Made by a program: the position numbers and the translations under genes. From positions 1 through 18,288 of the forward strand of contig JADJJE010000035.1 of the NCBI GenBank assembly GCA_016706685.1: a DNA stretch of 18,288 bases, read 5' to 3'. The first letter of the stretch is position 1. Every line of letters starts with the position of its first letter. This document shows, one piece after another, positions 7,197 to 14,652 of the stretch. The DNA is from Sandaracinaceae bacterium. Its GTDB lineage: Bacteria > Myxococcota_A > Polyangia > Polyangiales > Houyiibacteriaceae. The notes beneath the pieces were generated by a model. That model was not told the origin of the DNA, made no database searches, and saw only the letters and a program-made list of their open reading frames with translations.

Positions 7197-8257
7197 GCCC
7201 GCCACTGAAGCAGCTCGGCGCGCAGGTGGGACGCAGCCTCTCTGGCGCGCTCCGGCTGACTGAGGAGGTCGAGGTAGACCTGCACGGGGGGCACACACCA
7301 CACGCCTTGCTGGGACTTCTTGTAGAACACGCCTTCGTCTCGCGGGACGACGAGCCATACGTTTTCGCCGCGCTCGACCGGGTGAAGACCAAGCGACTCG
7401 GTGTCGTGCGGGAGCTCATCGACGAACAACGCGGTGAGCCGGAAGTCGGCGAACCGCGTCCACATGTATGCGGCCGACAGCCCCGTGGCGGCCCAGGTGG
7501 TGCTCGTGCCGGACAGCTTGGTGGCGAGGGACTGCAGCGCGGCGTGGCCCGTGCGGGCGACGGTCTGGAACTTGTGCACGCGGTGGTCAGCGAACGAGTA
7601 GCGCTGCGCCCACGCGTCCAGCAGCACCGAAGGGGCCCTGGCGCGCACGGCCCCTTCGGAGTTGGTCTCCAGCAGGTCGGCGCTCTCGAGGTGACCCACC
7701 GCGCGGCTCACGGTGGCGTCGGAGAGGGCGGTCTCCACGCACAGGTCGCGCTGCCGCCACCAGCGGTCGGCGTCTGTCAGCAGCACGCGGCTCACGCGGG
7801 CGTACTTGGGCGCGAACGGGTTCGCGGGCCTGCCGCTCTGGGCGTAGCGGTTGGCGTTCCCTTCCACGAAGACCCGCAGATTGGGCGCGCGTATGTCGGC
7901 GTTGCCCGAAAGGTCGGCCCACGAGACTTGCTTGCTGCGCGCCCACGCGCGGGCCTGGGGCCCCATGTACGGCACCACCAGGAGCGGCACCTGTCCAGCG
8001 ACGCGCGGGAGTTGGAGCAGCTGGGCCGCCGCCCGCTCGAGCCCGGCGATGCTGTCCGACCCCTTCACCTCGACCATGAAAACGCGACGGCTGGTGGTGG
8101 CTGCGACAGCGAACTCGACGTTGTCATGCACGCCGGCGGACACCACCCGCACCACGGGCTCTCCCAGCCAGTCCGAGAGCAGGGCGGGCAGGCGAGCGGC
8201 CGCTTCTCGCTCCCACTTGCTGCCTTTGCTCGCGGCGATGGCTGAGGCTTCGCTCAT
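7193..8257 (-). CDS. abiEi: Type IV TA antitoxin, AbiEi family, with an N-terminal PD-(D/E)XK-like domain
   Basis: The antitoxin has 354 residues from the ATG at 8257-8255 (MSEASAIAASKGSKW). Residues about 12-135 look like a restriction-endonuclease-fold segment: VHDNVEFAVAATTSRRVFMV then EVKGSDS, with D45, E63 and K65 spaced as in PD-(D/E)XK. It is followed by PLLVVPYMGPQARAWA and WADLSGNADIR. Residues about 150-200 are a winged helix (ARVSRVLLTDADRWWRQRDL; SDATVSRAVGHLESADLLET). The C-terminal part is AbiEi-like: LLDAWAQRYSFADHRVHKFQ, WAATGLSAAYMWTRFADFRL. It should repress the operon and neutralise the downstream NTase. Whether the nuclease-like part is active or only structural is unknown. 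An in-frame extension upstream reaches a remnant of another AbiEi gene, but the -10 box just before this ATG supports the start chosen. Confidence 0.82.
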   Translation of the reverse strand: MSEASAIAASKGSKWEREAAARLPALLSDWLGEPVVRVVSAGVHDNVEFAVAATTSRRVFMVEVKGSDSIAGLERAAAQLLQLPRVAGQVPLLVVPYMGPQARAWARSKQVSWADLSGNADIRAPNLRVFVEGNANRYAQSGRPANPFAPKYARVSRVLLTDADRWWRQRDLCVETALSDATVSRAVGHLESADLLETNSEGAVRARAPSVLLDAWAQRYSFADHRVHKFQTVARTGHAALQSLATKLSGTSTTWAATGLSAAYMWTRFADFRLTALFVDELPHDTESLGLHPVERGENVWLVVPRDEGVFYKKSQQGVWCVPPVQVYLDLLSQPERAREAASHLRAELLQWRA

Positions 8258-8263
8258 CCTGCG

Positions 8264-8269
8264 TTTATA
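8264..8269 (-). promoter_or_regulatory. -10 element of the AbiE operon, leaderless spacing
   Basis: TATAAA on the minus strand (8269-8264) lies exactly six bases before the antitoxin ATG (8257). That puts the expected transcription start at or within a base of the start codon, so the mRNA may be leaderless. A short AGG abuts the ATG and is too close for an SD. No good -35 hexamer is evident at 17 bp. Inferred from sequence only. Confidence 0.5.
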
Positions 8270-8274
8270 GCATG

Positions 8275-8294
8275 ACCTGCGTTGCAAGGCAGGT
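8275..8294. promoter_or_regulatory. 20-bp near-perfect palindrome, candidate AbiEi operator
   Basis: ACCTGCGTTGCAAGGCAGGT reads as its own reverse complement at 18 of 20 positions, with a TTGCAA core. It begins five bases upstream of the TATAAA box, between the -10 and where a -35 would lie, a typical place for a repressor. Autoregulation by AbiEi proteins at promoter inverted repeats is established for the family; that this site is the operator is inferred. Confidence 0.55.
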
Positions 8295-8335
8295 GGGTTT
8301 ATTTGCGCAGGAACCGGCGCTGCACTGTCGAGGCT

Positions 8336-8464
8336 CGTCGCTCGAGCCGGCCTCATCTTGATGGCCGCGTCGGAGGCGTTGGTCACGGCCCAAGCATCGG
8401 CTCTCGTGAAGAAGTATTTCCCCACTTCCGGGCGCGCCTCGATCCGATCGTGGAGGGCGCTGGG
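8336..8464 (-). pseudogene. Remnant of the 5' end of an AbiEi-like antitoxin gene
   Basis: About 130 bp align with the 5' end of the left-edge AbiEi gene (395-522). Minus-strand translation gives LHDRIEARPEVGKYFFTRAD then AVTNASDAAIKM, versus LHDWIEARPEEGKYFF and AVTNASDAAIKM in the intact copy. There are roughly ten scattered mismatches over the best-conserved 95 bp. The copy has lost its ATG, and a net deletion of about 5 bp follows AIKM. Nothing of the rest of the gene is seen; instead the frame runs through the intergenic region into the intact AbiE antitoxin. It looks like a fossil of a second antitoxin gene or the edge of a recombination event. Confidence 0.75.
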
Positions 8465-8498
8465 CTGGGCACGGCGTTCGCGGGGCTACACTCGCCCC

Positions 8499-9677
8499 AT
8501 GCGCGCACCTGCTGCCGGCTCCATCTTCGCCCTCGCGCTCGTCGGGGCTCTCGCGGTTCCCGTCACGCACGCGCAGACCACGCCCGCCCAGCCGCTGCCG
8601 ATGCTCGAGCCAGACCAGGTCCACCTCGGCGGGAGCAGCTGCACGGCGAGCGTGCCGCGTGAGCTCGGTCGGTCGTCGGTGCGGAACCTCCGCTTGCGTG
8701 TCGCGTCGCAGCCCGGCCCGAGGCCCAGCACGCTCGCGGTGTGGTCGAGCGGTGAGCACACCGTCGCGAGCCGCCGGATCGACCGCGAGCTCGGCGCGCT
8801 GAACACCGTGGCGCTCGATCAGGGCCTCAACGTCCAGGTGCTCGCGCCCGTGAACGGAGGGCGCTTCCTGGTGCTCAGTGTGGGCGCGCTCTGCAGCGGG
8901 GACTGGACCCGCGGGTACTCGTGCGTTCGTGCGATTGGGCTCGACGCTGACGGGATGCCGACCGGGGCGGCCCACGCGCCCGAGCCATCCACACAGCAGT
9001 TCGATGTGGTGAGCTCCGCGACGCTTCGCGGGGTGGACGGCGCGCCGTCCGGGGTGGCGGTCGCGACCGTGTCGCGGTGGGGGGGCGCGAGCATCGATCT
9101 GTTCCGCCTCGACCCGGGGGGGCGCGTGATGGTGGAGGAGCACCCGATTCGAACCCAAGGCCCGAGCGACTATCCGATCGAGCTGCTGACGGCAGACGGA
9201 GAGCAGGTCGTGGCGCTCGGTTCCCAGGACGGGCCGGCGACCGACGAGGAAGGCGTGGCGCTCCGCCGTTCGTTCGTGCTCGCGCTCGGGCAGCGTCGTC
9301 ACGTGATCACTCGAACGGCGCCCGCGAGCGCCCGCCTGAGCTGGGCGCGTGCCCGCGGAACCGACCTCGACTTGTTCTACACGATGACCCGAGGCGACGT
9401 GCGTTGGCTGCGGGTGTCGGGCCGCGACGGCAGCTTCCTCGACGGCACGCCGACCACCCTCGCTCCCACCGCGGAGCTGCCGGCGACGCCAGTGTTCCCG
9501 GCGCTGGCGGTGACGCGCGGATCGCTCACCCTGACACGCACGGACCTCCGTGGCGCTGCCGTTGGGCAGCCGCTGGTGATGGCACGCGCGGCTGGCCGTG
9601 CCATCACGAGCTGGTCGTGGGACGGGACGGCGCTGCGTGCCGTCTGGGGAGTGCGGGTCGGCCTGGAGAGTGGGTGA
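8499..9677 (+). CDS. Exported protein of unknown function
   Basis: The protein has 392 residues from the ATG at 8499. The N-terminus is a clear signal peptide (IFALALVGALAVPVTHAQ, cleavage likely after THA), so it is exported, probably to the periplasm or outside. The mature part has recurring beta-strand patterns that could be propeller-like blades: FLVLSVGALCSGDW, GVAVATVSRWGGASIDLFRL, IELLTADGEQVVALGSQDGP, ALRAVWGVRVG. Two Cys flank an SGDWTRGYS stretch. I recognise no named family. Start choice: earlier in-frame codons lie inside the AbiEi remnant, whereas this ATG directly precedes the signal peptide. A TACACT box (8487-8492) sits six bases before it. Confidence 0.8.
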   Translation: MRAPAAGSIFALALVGALAVPVTHAQTTPAQPLPMLEPDQVHLGGSSCTASVPRELGRSSVRNLRLRVASQPGPRPSTLAVWSSGEHTVASRRIDRELGALNTVALDQGLNVQVLAPVNGGRFLVLSVGALCSGDWTRGYSCVRAIGLDADGMPTGAAHAPEPSTQQFDVVSSATLRGVDGAPSGVAVATVSRWGGASIDLFRLDPGGRVMVEEHPIRTQGPSDYPIELLTADGEQVVALGSQDGPATDEEGVALRRSFVLALGQRRHVITRTAPASARLSWARARGTDLDLFYTMTRGDVRWLRVSGRDGSFLDGTPTTLAPTAELPATPVFPALAVTRGSLTLTRTDLRGAAVGQPLVMARAAGRAITSWSWDGTALRAVWGVRVGLESG

Positions 9678-9700
9678 TCTCCGAGTCGAGCGTGACGTGC

Positions 9701-9722
9701 TCAGCGGCTCCCTGAGCCGTGA
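9701..9722. terminator. Hairpin between convergent genes, candidate bidirectional terminator
   Basis: CGGCTC (9705-9710) and GAGCCG (9714-9719) form a perfect 6-bp stem with loop CCT. With one bulged G the stem extends by TCA/TGA. It sits in the 65-bp gap between the convergent stops at 9677 and 9743. It has no T-run, so intrinsic termination is likely weak. Confidence 0.45.
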
Positions 9723-9742
9723 TCGGGGCCACCCAGCTAGGG

Positions 9743-10442
9743 TCACTTGCGCTTGCGCAGCAGCGCGGCCACCTCGACGATGCCTTGCGCCTCTCGCTCG
9801 CCCCAGGCCGCGCGGTCGACGGGGAGCTTGGTCCATGCTTCGCACAGCGCCATCCAGCGCGGGTCGGCCGCGAACCAGCCGCGGGTGGCTCCCCAGTGCG
9901 CGCGGCCGTCGTCGTGGATGTCGCGCATCAGCACGTGCAGCGAGTCGTAGACGAAGCCTGCTGCGCGCGGCGACGGCGGGGTGAAGCGAGGGGACAGCAC
10001 CGCGTGGGCCTCCCCGGGTCCCGGGTGAGACAGCCTGGAGCGCGAGCACGCGCTCGTTGCCGGTGGCTTCGTCGAGGCGCGCGGCCAGCGCCTCGAGACC
10101 ACGGGCTTCGCTGCGCGCGAGGGAGCGCGAGGCCCGCGCGCTGGCGGACTTCGTGCTGGGGCGCCTCCGCCATGCGCGAAGCAGCAGGTCGTGGCCGTGC
10201 GAGACCTCTGCCAGCAGCGACAGCAGGTCCTCCACCAGCATGCGCGGACGAGGCTCGAGTGGCTCCGTGAGGGCACCCGAGCGCTCGATGGCTGCGATCG
10301 CGGCGCTCGCGAGGGAGACGTCACCGCGGAGCTGTGCCCACGCCGTGCGAACCTCGGGACCGCTCCCGTGCGCCGCGGCGAGGCGGGCGAGGCCAGCGTC
10401 GGAGGCGTCCAGGAGGAGGGCGTGCAGCGTGGTCAGGGGCAT
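9743..10442 (-). CDS. Hypothetical protein, one frameshift
   Basis: The gene starts at the ATG at 10442 behind a strong SD (AAGGAG, 4-base spacing) and reads MPLTTLHALLLDASDAGLAR, a mostly helical Ala/Leu-rich protein. Near 10018-10035, after RVLALQAV, the recognisable protein moves to another frame. It continues there as SHPGPGEAHAVLSPRF, FVYDSLHVLMRDIHDDGRAH, WGATRGWFAADPRWMALCEA and ends VAALLRKRK. The total would be about 233 residues. The 700-nt length is not a multiple of three, as expected for one indel. Function is unknown and I see no signal peptide or membrane segment. The long continuation of the first frame past 10020 toward 8265 is antisense to the 8499 gene and is not real. Confidence 0.6.
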
Positions 10443-10559
10443 GGAACTCCTTGTAGCAATGTACCCTCGTGTTCTGAGCGAGCGCACGCGGAAGCATGGT
10501 GGCTGCCAGGATGACGCCATGACTTGCGGTCAGGCAGCATCACACACTAGGTTGGCCAC

Positions 10560-11176
10560 ATGACCACCACGTTCAAGCTCTACTACACCCCCCACCAGCT
10601 GCGGCGCAGCCAACTACCTCGCGGCGACCATCGGCGGCCTCGAGTTCGACTCGGAGAGGTGGTGGACCTCGCGAAGCACCAGACCAAGTCCGGAAAGGAC
10701 TTCGACGCGATCAACCCGAAGGGCAACGTCCCCGCCATCGTGTTCGCGGATGGGTCGATGCTCAACGAGAACGTGGCCACGCTCACCTTCCTCGCCGACC
10801 AGGGCAACGCTGGCCTCGCCCCGCAGGAGGGCACCACCGAGCGCTACGCGTACCTCAACGACCTCGGCTTCGTGACCAGCGAGCTGCACCCCGCGTACGG
10901 CGCGCTGTTCAACCCGAAGCTCAGCACCGAAGCGCGCGAGGCGGCCATGGCCAACGTGCGGCAGCGCGTGGACGTTCGTGGGCATGATCGATGGCGGGAA
11001 GAAGCCATTCCTCAACGGCAAGTCGCTGAGCGCCGCAGACCTCTACGCGTTCATCGTGCTCGGGTGGAGCGGCTTCCTGAAGGTCACGCTGCCCTCCGCA
11101 GCGCAGGGCTATGCGGATGCCCTCCAAGGCCGACCCGCGCATAGAGAGCGCGCAGGCGGCGATGACCGCGCAGTGA
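10560..11176 (+). CDS. Glutathione S-transferase (beta-like), multiply frameshifted
   Basis: Following the protein across frames gives MTTTFKLYYTP, then TSCGAANYLAATIGGLEFDS, VDLAKHQTKSGKDFDAINPK, GNVPAIVFADGSMLNENVAT and LTFLADQGNAGLAPQEG. This is an N-terminal thioredoxin-like GST domain with the conserved Pro (NVPAI) and ENVATL region, and the Cys of TSCGAAN is a candidate active-site residue. The helical C-terminal domain includes FVGMIDGGKKPFLNGKSLSA and ADLYAFIVLGWSGF. At least four single-base shifts are needed: in the C-run 10588-10593, near 10655-10662, near 10973 and near 11130. The final frame ends IESAQAAMTAQ with TGA at 11174-11176. Known family members conjugate glutathione to electrophiles in the cytoplasm. 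Confidence 0.75.
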
Positions 11177-11186
11177 GTCTGAGAGC

Positions 11187-11990
11187 TCAGCCCCTTGGCC
11201 TTCTTGGCCGCTCTCAGGTGGGCGCTGATCTCCTTGGCGTAGGCCGGCGAGACACGCTTGGTCCGATGAGCCTGCGCCACAGCGGCTCGTCGAGGAACGC
11301 GGCGTGGTCGCGCACCAGCTCGTCGGAGAGCGGTCTCTTGGAGCGGACCACCATGCGCCAGTCGATGCGGTCGGCGAAGGTCGCAGCTGCGCCTCCGCTC
11401 ACCTGCACGTTCGCCCCGAGGAGGCGCCACTCGATGCGGTCACCGAACGCGTCGATGACGTCTTCCTCGTGTCCGCGTCGCAGGTCACCTTCGACCACGT
11501 GAGCCGGTCGGCGTGTTCCTTCAGGAACGCCACGGAGAGGCTAGGGTGCTCGGACACGCCCAGGGGGCCACTCCAGTCGAGCGCATCTCTGTGCTTTCGG
11601 ATGAAGCTCTCGGAGAGCTTGGTGGTGTTCAAGCGCTGGAACGGAATCTTGTCCGCGAATTCTTCGATGAACGTCTCGGAGAGCGCCTGCGACTGCGCCA
11701 CCGCACTCCAGTCCACCCGATGGGCGTGCTCGCGCAGGAAGCCCTCGCTCAGGCGCTGCTCGTGGGACGCCCCGGCCCAGTCCACTCGGTCGGCGTGCTC
11801 GGCCAGGAAGGCCTCCGACAACACCTGGCGACGGCTGATCTCGCTCCAGCCGAGCTGCTCCGCGTGCTCGAGGATGAACGCCTCGACAGCACGCGTAGCG
11901 AGCGACCGTCTGCGAGTTCCCCTGTGTGAACGACGCGGCGTACGTCGCGGCGAAGCCCTCCGTGACGTAGATGTTGGGCTAGCGCAGGAG
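11187..11990 (-). CDS. Tandem 22-26-residue repeat protein, frameshifted
   Basis: About nine imperfect repeats built on LSExFLxEHADRVDW are readable on the minus strand. They include VEAFILEHAEQLGW, LSEAFLAEHADRVDW, LSEGFLREHAHRVDW, LSETFIEEFADKIPF, LSESFIRKHRDALDW, LSVAFLKEHADRLTW, then DVIDAFGDRIEW, AATFADRIDW and LSDELVRDHAAFLD. The longest single-frame part is 11399-11824. Shifts occur near 11470, 11260 and 11890. The C-terminus continues as RVSPAYAKEISAHLRAAKKA with a possible stop at 11187-11189. The N-terminus is unclear: VTEGFAATYAASFTQG may be a first, divergent repeat, and a TAG precedes it at about 11980. The repeats look like helix-turn units of a solenoid or scaffold. No function can be assigned. 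Confidence 0.6.
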
Positions 11991-12088
11991 CTTGTCCCAC
12001 TCCTTCTTGTTCTTCGGGTTGGCGTCCGGACGGGCTGAAGCCGGCAAGCGAAAGACGGTCTGACCGCCTGACGTGTCCTTCTCCAGGA

Positions 12089-12481
12089 TCAGGGAGCGTC
12101 GGGGTCGGGCAGGCGGTCGGCCGCGTTCAGCTCGGCCACCAGCTCACCGAGGTCGGTGTCGCTCGCGTCGCTCACCACCTCAGCCACCCCTGGCCGAGCT
12201 CGATGCTGGTGCGGTCCGTGGTCGCGTGGGCGAAGAGCACGCCTCCGTCGACGCTGATCTCCCAGAGATCGTAGCGCGGCGCCGGGTCCCCCATGGCCAC
12301 TACCTCGTAGCGCTGCGCTTCCGGCGGGCTCCTCCGCAGGGAACGCCGCTGCGAAGCTGGTCTTCTTCCCGAAGTAGGCCGCCAACGCGGCCAGCAGCTG
12401 GTCTCGGTGGATCGGGGCCAGCTTCTTGGCGGCCGCCGCAGTCGTGATCCTAGGCCCGCGCGCGATGAGCTGAAGCGACAT
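12089..12481 (-). CDS. Hypothetical protein of about 130 residues, two compensating frameshifts
   Basis: From the ATG at 12481 the protein reads MSLQLIARGPRITTAAAAKK, LAPIHRDQLLAALAAYFGKK, TSFAAAFPAEEP. It then continues in a second frame (about 12335-12190) as EAQRYEVVAMGDPAPRYDLW, EISVDGGVLFAHATTDRTSI. It returns to the first frame as AEVVSDASDTDLGELVAELN and ends PDPDAP at 12089. The mixed alpha/beta pattern suggests a small cytoplasmic protein. I do not recognise the family. The gap to the repeat protein downstream is short and on the same strand, so the two may be cotranscribed. Confidence 0.5.
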   Translation of the reverse strand: MSLQLIARGPRITTAAAAKKLAPIHRDQLLAALAAYFGKKTSFAAAFPAEEPAGSAALRGSGHGGPGAALRSLGDQRRRRRALRPRDHGPHQHRARPGVAEVVSDASDTDLGELVAELNAADRLPDPDAP

Positions 12482-12529
12482 GGCGAGCACCGCAGCTCGC
12501 CCGCCGTCGGCCCGTGTAGTCCGCGCGCC

Positions 12530-12928
12530 ATGAACCTGTTCCGCTCGGTGGTAGAGCCACGCTGGCACGATCGACGGATCGCGCGTGGCTCGTCCACGGG
12601 TGCTCATGGACTGGATGGAGCACGCTCGGTCGCTAGTGCCGGCGGACGACTCGCCGCATGCACCCGCTCAACTTCGGTCTGGCGCGGTCCATCCGCCTCG
12701 ACACTTTCGCGCCCATCGACACGCCCGCGCCGGTGGCCGTCGCGGTGTGGCTGTCGCACTGTGGGACGACCAGCTACGCCGCTGGACCACGAGCTCACGC
12801 GTATCGGCGATGGCGCCGTCGTCGCGCGGGCGCGCCTGGTGTTCCGTCCCGCATGGGCGCCGACCGACAGCCTGCGCCGTGGACCCCGTCCGTGGCGGGG
12901 AGAGTGCACGGCGCGCCCGTGCAGCTGA
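12530..12928 (+). CDS. Acyl-CoA thioesterase-like (4HBT hotdog) protein, frameshifted
   Basis: The ATG at 12530 (MNLFRSVVEPRWHDR) opens a frame that regains sense near its end (LDHELTRIGDGAVVARARLV). The middle lies in two other frames: LMDWMEHARSLV at about 12602-12640 and NFGLARSIRLDTFAPID followed by VAVAVWLSHCGTTSYA at about 12669-12780. Put together this follows the hotdog thioesterase order: a YxEEAR-like helix (DWMEHAR), a strand with RIRLDxFAPI, then VGxTSYxLDHELTR and a final VARARLVF strand. Such proteins hydrolyse acyl-CoA thioesters in the cytoplasm. The substrate cannot be inferred. Confidence 0.5.
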   Translation: MNLFRSVVEPRWHDRRIARGSSTGAHGLDGARSVASAGGRLAACTRSTSVWRGPSASTLSRPSTRPRRWPSRCGCRTVGRPATPLDHELTRIGDGAVVARARLVFRPAWAPTDSLRRGPRPWRGECTARPCS

Positions 12929-12929
12929 C

Positions 12930-13276
12930 GCAGGGCAGGGAGCGCTCGGCGTGCCCCACGGGGCGCCGGCCTTCGAGCTAGCGTTTCAAGCGGTGCTGAA
13001 CGACGAACCGTGGACGCCATGGGTCGCGCAGGTCAGTCGACTATTTGGACATGCGTGGCGGCTGGCCCTCCTTGGTGCGGTGCAGCCGAACCGGGGATGC
13101 ACTGGCGTCAGCCACACCAGCATCGCCGTGGACTACGAGGGGCGAGGCGGCACGCCGGCGACCAGCTGGTGGCGCGAGCGTGGACCACGTCCGAGTGGGC
13201 GTCGGACGCGGCCCGCTCGGTTGGTGCGGCCGGGCGACCAGCGATGCATCGCCCGCGCGGTTCCTGTTCTGGGCGC
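12930..13276 (+). other. Possible second hotdog-like coding stretch, poorly resolved
   Basis: Between the first hotdog frame and the minus-strand membrane protein, pieces in different plus-strand frames read as a second FadM-like domain: FELAFQAVLNDEPWTPWVAQ, GVSHTSIAVDYEG, then GDQLVARAWTTS and LGWCGRATSDASP. It could be the second half of a double-hotdog thioesterase or an adjacent gene. Several shifts are needed and no start can be fixed. Confidence 0.3.
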
Positions 13277-13696
13277 TCAGCCGGCCACTAGCCGCACCAC
13301 CAAGTACGCCAGCATCCCCAGTCCGTCCACAAGGTGAGGCCCCAGATCGGCAGGCACCACGGGTGGGAGATGCCCACGCGCTCAGCGTCGGGCGCTGATG
13401 CTGGCGCCCACGAAGAGGTCGAACGCCAGGGAAGTGGATCAGCCCACCAGCGCACGTGCGTACGGAAGAACGAGATGACGCCGCGCAGCGTGAGGGAAGC
13501 TGCCGCGTGGCGCTCGCCCTCGGCGTCGTAGCGGCCGCCCAGCGTGAGGAGGAAGAGGTACTGCACGCACAGCAACGCGAGCGCGCCACCGTCGTCCCAG
13601 GTGCGCGCGGGATCGGAGACGGGGAAGGCGAAACGACCACCGCCAGCAGGGCGATGAGGGAGGCGAGAGGCGAAAGAAGCGGTCGAGGAAGGGCAT
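13277..13696 (-). CDS. Small integral membrane protein, frameshifted
   Basis: The gene starts at the ATG at 13696 (MPFLDRFFRLS). Across frames it continues ASLIALLAVVV, FAFPVSDPARTWDDGGALAL, LCVQYLFLLTLGGRYDAEGE, RHAAASLTLRGVISFFRTHV, then LAFDLFVGASISARR, GISHPWCLPIWGLTL and GMLAYLVVRLVAG with TGA at 13279-13277. Three to four hydrophobic segments are evident (SLIALLAVVV, ALALLCVQYLFLLTL, LAFDLFVGASI, LGMLAYLVVRLVAG), so it is an inner-membrane protein of about 140 residues. The family is not recognised. At least four single-base shifts are needed. Confidence 0.5.
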
Positions 13697-14029
13697 GGGT
13701 CAGTCCCGGCCTAGCCGGAGTCGGTCGCGCCAGCTCGACGGAGTCCGAGCGAACGCCTGATGCGAGCTTCGGCTTCATCCCACGGAATGAGGCGCACGGC
13801 TCCAGACTCTACCTCCGGGCGCCGGCCCGCGGCCTCGGCGGTCCATGCTGGGCCTTAGCGACGTCACTGGGACAGTCGGGCCGGCACTTGTCTGGCGACA
13901 GGGCCTGAGTGCAATCAGCAAGTGGGCTCGCGGACACGAGTCACTGCGTATTGCGCTGCTAGCGAACGGTGAGAGCATTCACCGACGGAAGGGAGGGGAC
14001 GGATGCGCAACGTGCGAAGGGACTTCGAC
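13697..14029. other. Region without a supportable gene
   Basis: Short open frames exist on both strands, but none shows a convincing protein pattern, SD or domain. Given the indel density around it, coding sequence may be hidden here. Confidence 0.3.
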
Positions 14030-14033
14030 TCGC

Positions 14034-14560
14034 GATGAACTTGCGAGAATGTCTCTTGGTGGGGAGGCTGCGATGGCTGGCTGTTCGGGAGAAGGCGCGG
14101 CACCGACCCCGCTCATTCCCGACCCCAGCCGTCCTCCAGTGGGATGGTGAGTCGTTCAAACCACCAACGCGATAGCGAGGCTCTCCTCTGGGACTCCGAC
14201 GATGATCTTTTGGTCTGCGCCGAGGGCAAGCTGCGACCCATTCGATGTGGTTATCCCGGCGGTCAGGACCCATCGGGGCCGGTCTTCTCACCGTCGGGTC
14301 TCTGGTGCGTTCAGGGACGTTTTCCGAGATCACTTCCGGGCAAGCGGGTTCCGGTAGCGTTGATCTGATCGTGGTGGCGTCGCGCACCGTGGATGGTCGC
14401 GTCAGAATCGCACCGGCTACCACGAGGGCTACGTGGTGGTGGACGCCGTAAGCAAGTCGAGATCACCTTCCAGTGGCCGCCCGTGACGGCGATGTGCGGA
14501 TCAACGGGGCCATCACCGCGCCTGTCTGCCCGTAGGCTCACGTTCGCGCGACGCCGACCT
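14034..14560 (+). other. Possible frameshifted hypothetical ORF
   Basis: Protein-like pieces appear in changing plus-strand frames: MNLRECLLVGRLRWLAVREK (ATG at 14035), TPAVLQWDGESFKPPT, ALLWDSDDDLLVCAEGKLRP, SGSVDLIVVASRTVDGRV, NRTGYHEGYVVVDAVSK and QVEITFQWPP. The order and strand are consistent with one gene of about 170-180 residues broken by several indels. No family is recognised and the boundaries are rough. Confidence 0.3.
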
Positions 14561-14578
14561 CGTTGCGGCAGAGTCACA

Positions 14579-14588
14579 CCCCCCCCCC
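14579..14588 (+). repeat. Homopolymer tract of ten C
   Basis: Ten consecutive C bases lie about 65 bp upstream of the start of the MopE/FG-GAP surface-protein gene. Such tracts can slip in vivo or be miscounted during sequencing. Confidence 0.9.
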
Positions 14589-14652
14589 TCGACACAGTAC
14601 CCTCTCGTTGGCTTTTCGGACTGGAGTCAGAGACGCGGGCGTTCACCGAGTA

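Noticed and set aside
8258..8425. N-terminal extension of the AbiE antitoxin into the AbiEi remnant
   Set aside because: The segment between AIKM and MSEAS is unlike a domain linker and contains the palindrome and -10 box, so the shorter start is preferred, though the open frame is reported as a finding.
8265..10020. Continuation of the minus-strand frame of the 9743-10442 gene down to 8265
   Set aside because: After about 10020 it becomes Arg/Pro-rich low-complexity and runs antisense to the exported protein; the real protein continues in another frame to 9743.
13959..14423. A 154-codon minus-strand open frame
   Set aside because: Its composition is Arg/Pro/Ser-rich without domain signals, and the opposite strand shows better protein-like segments.
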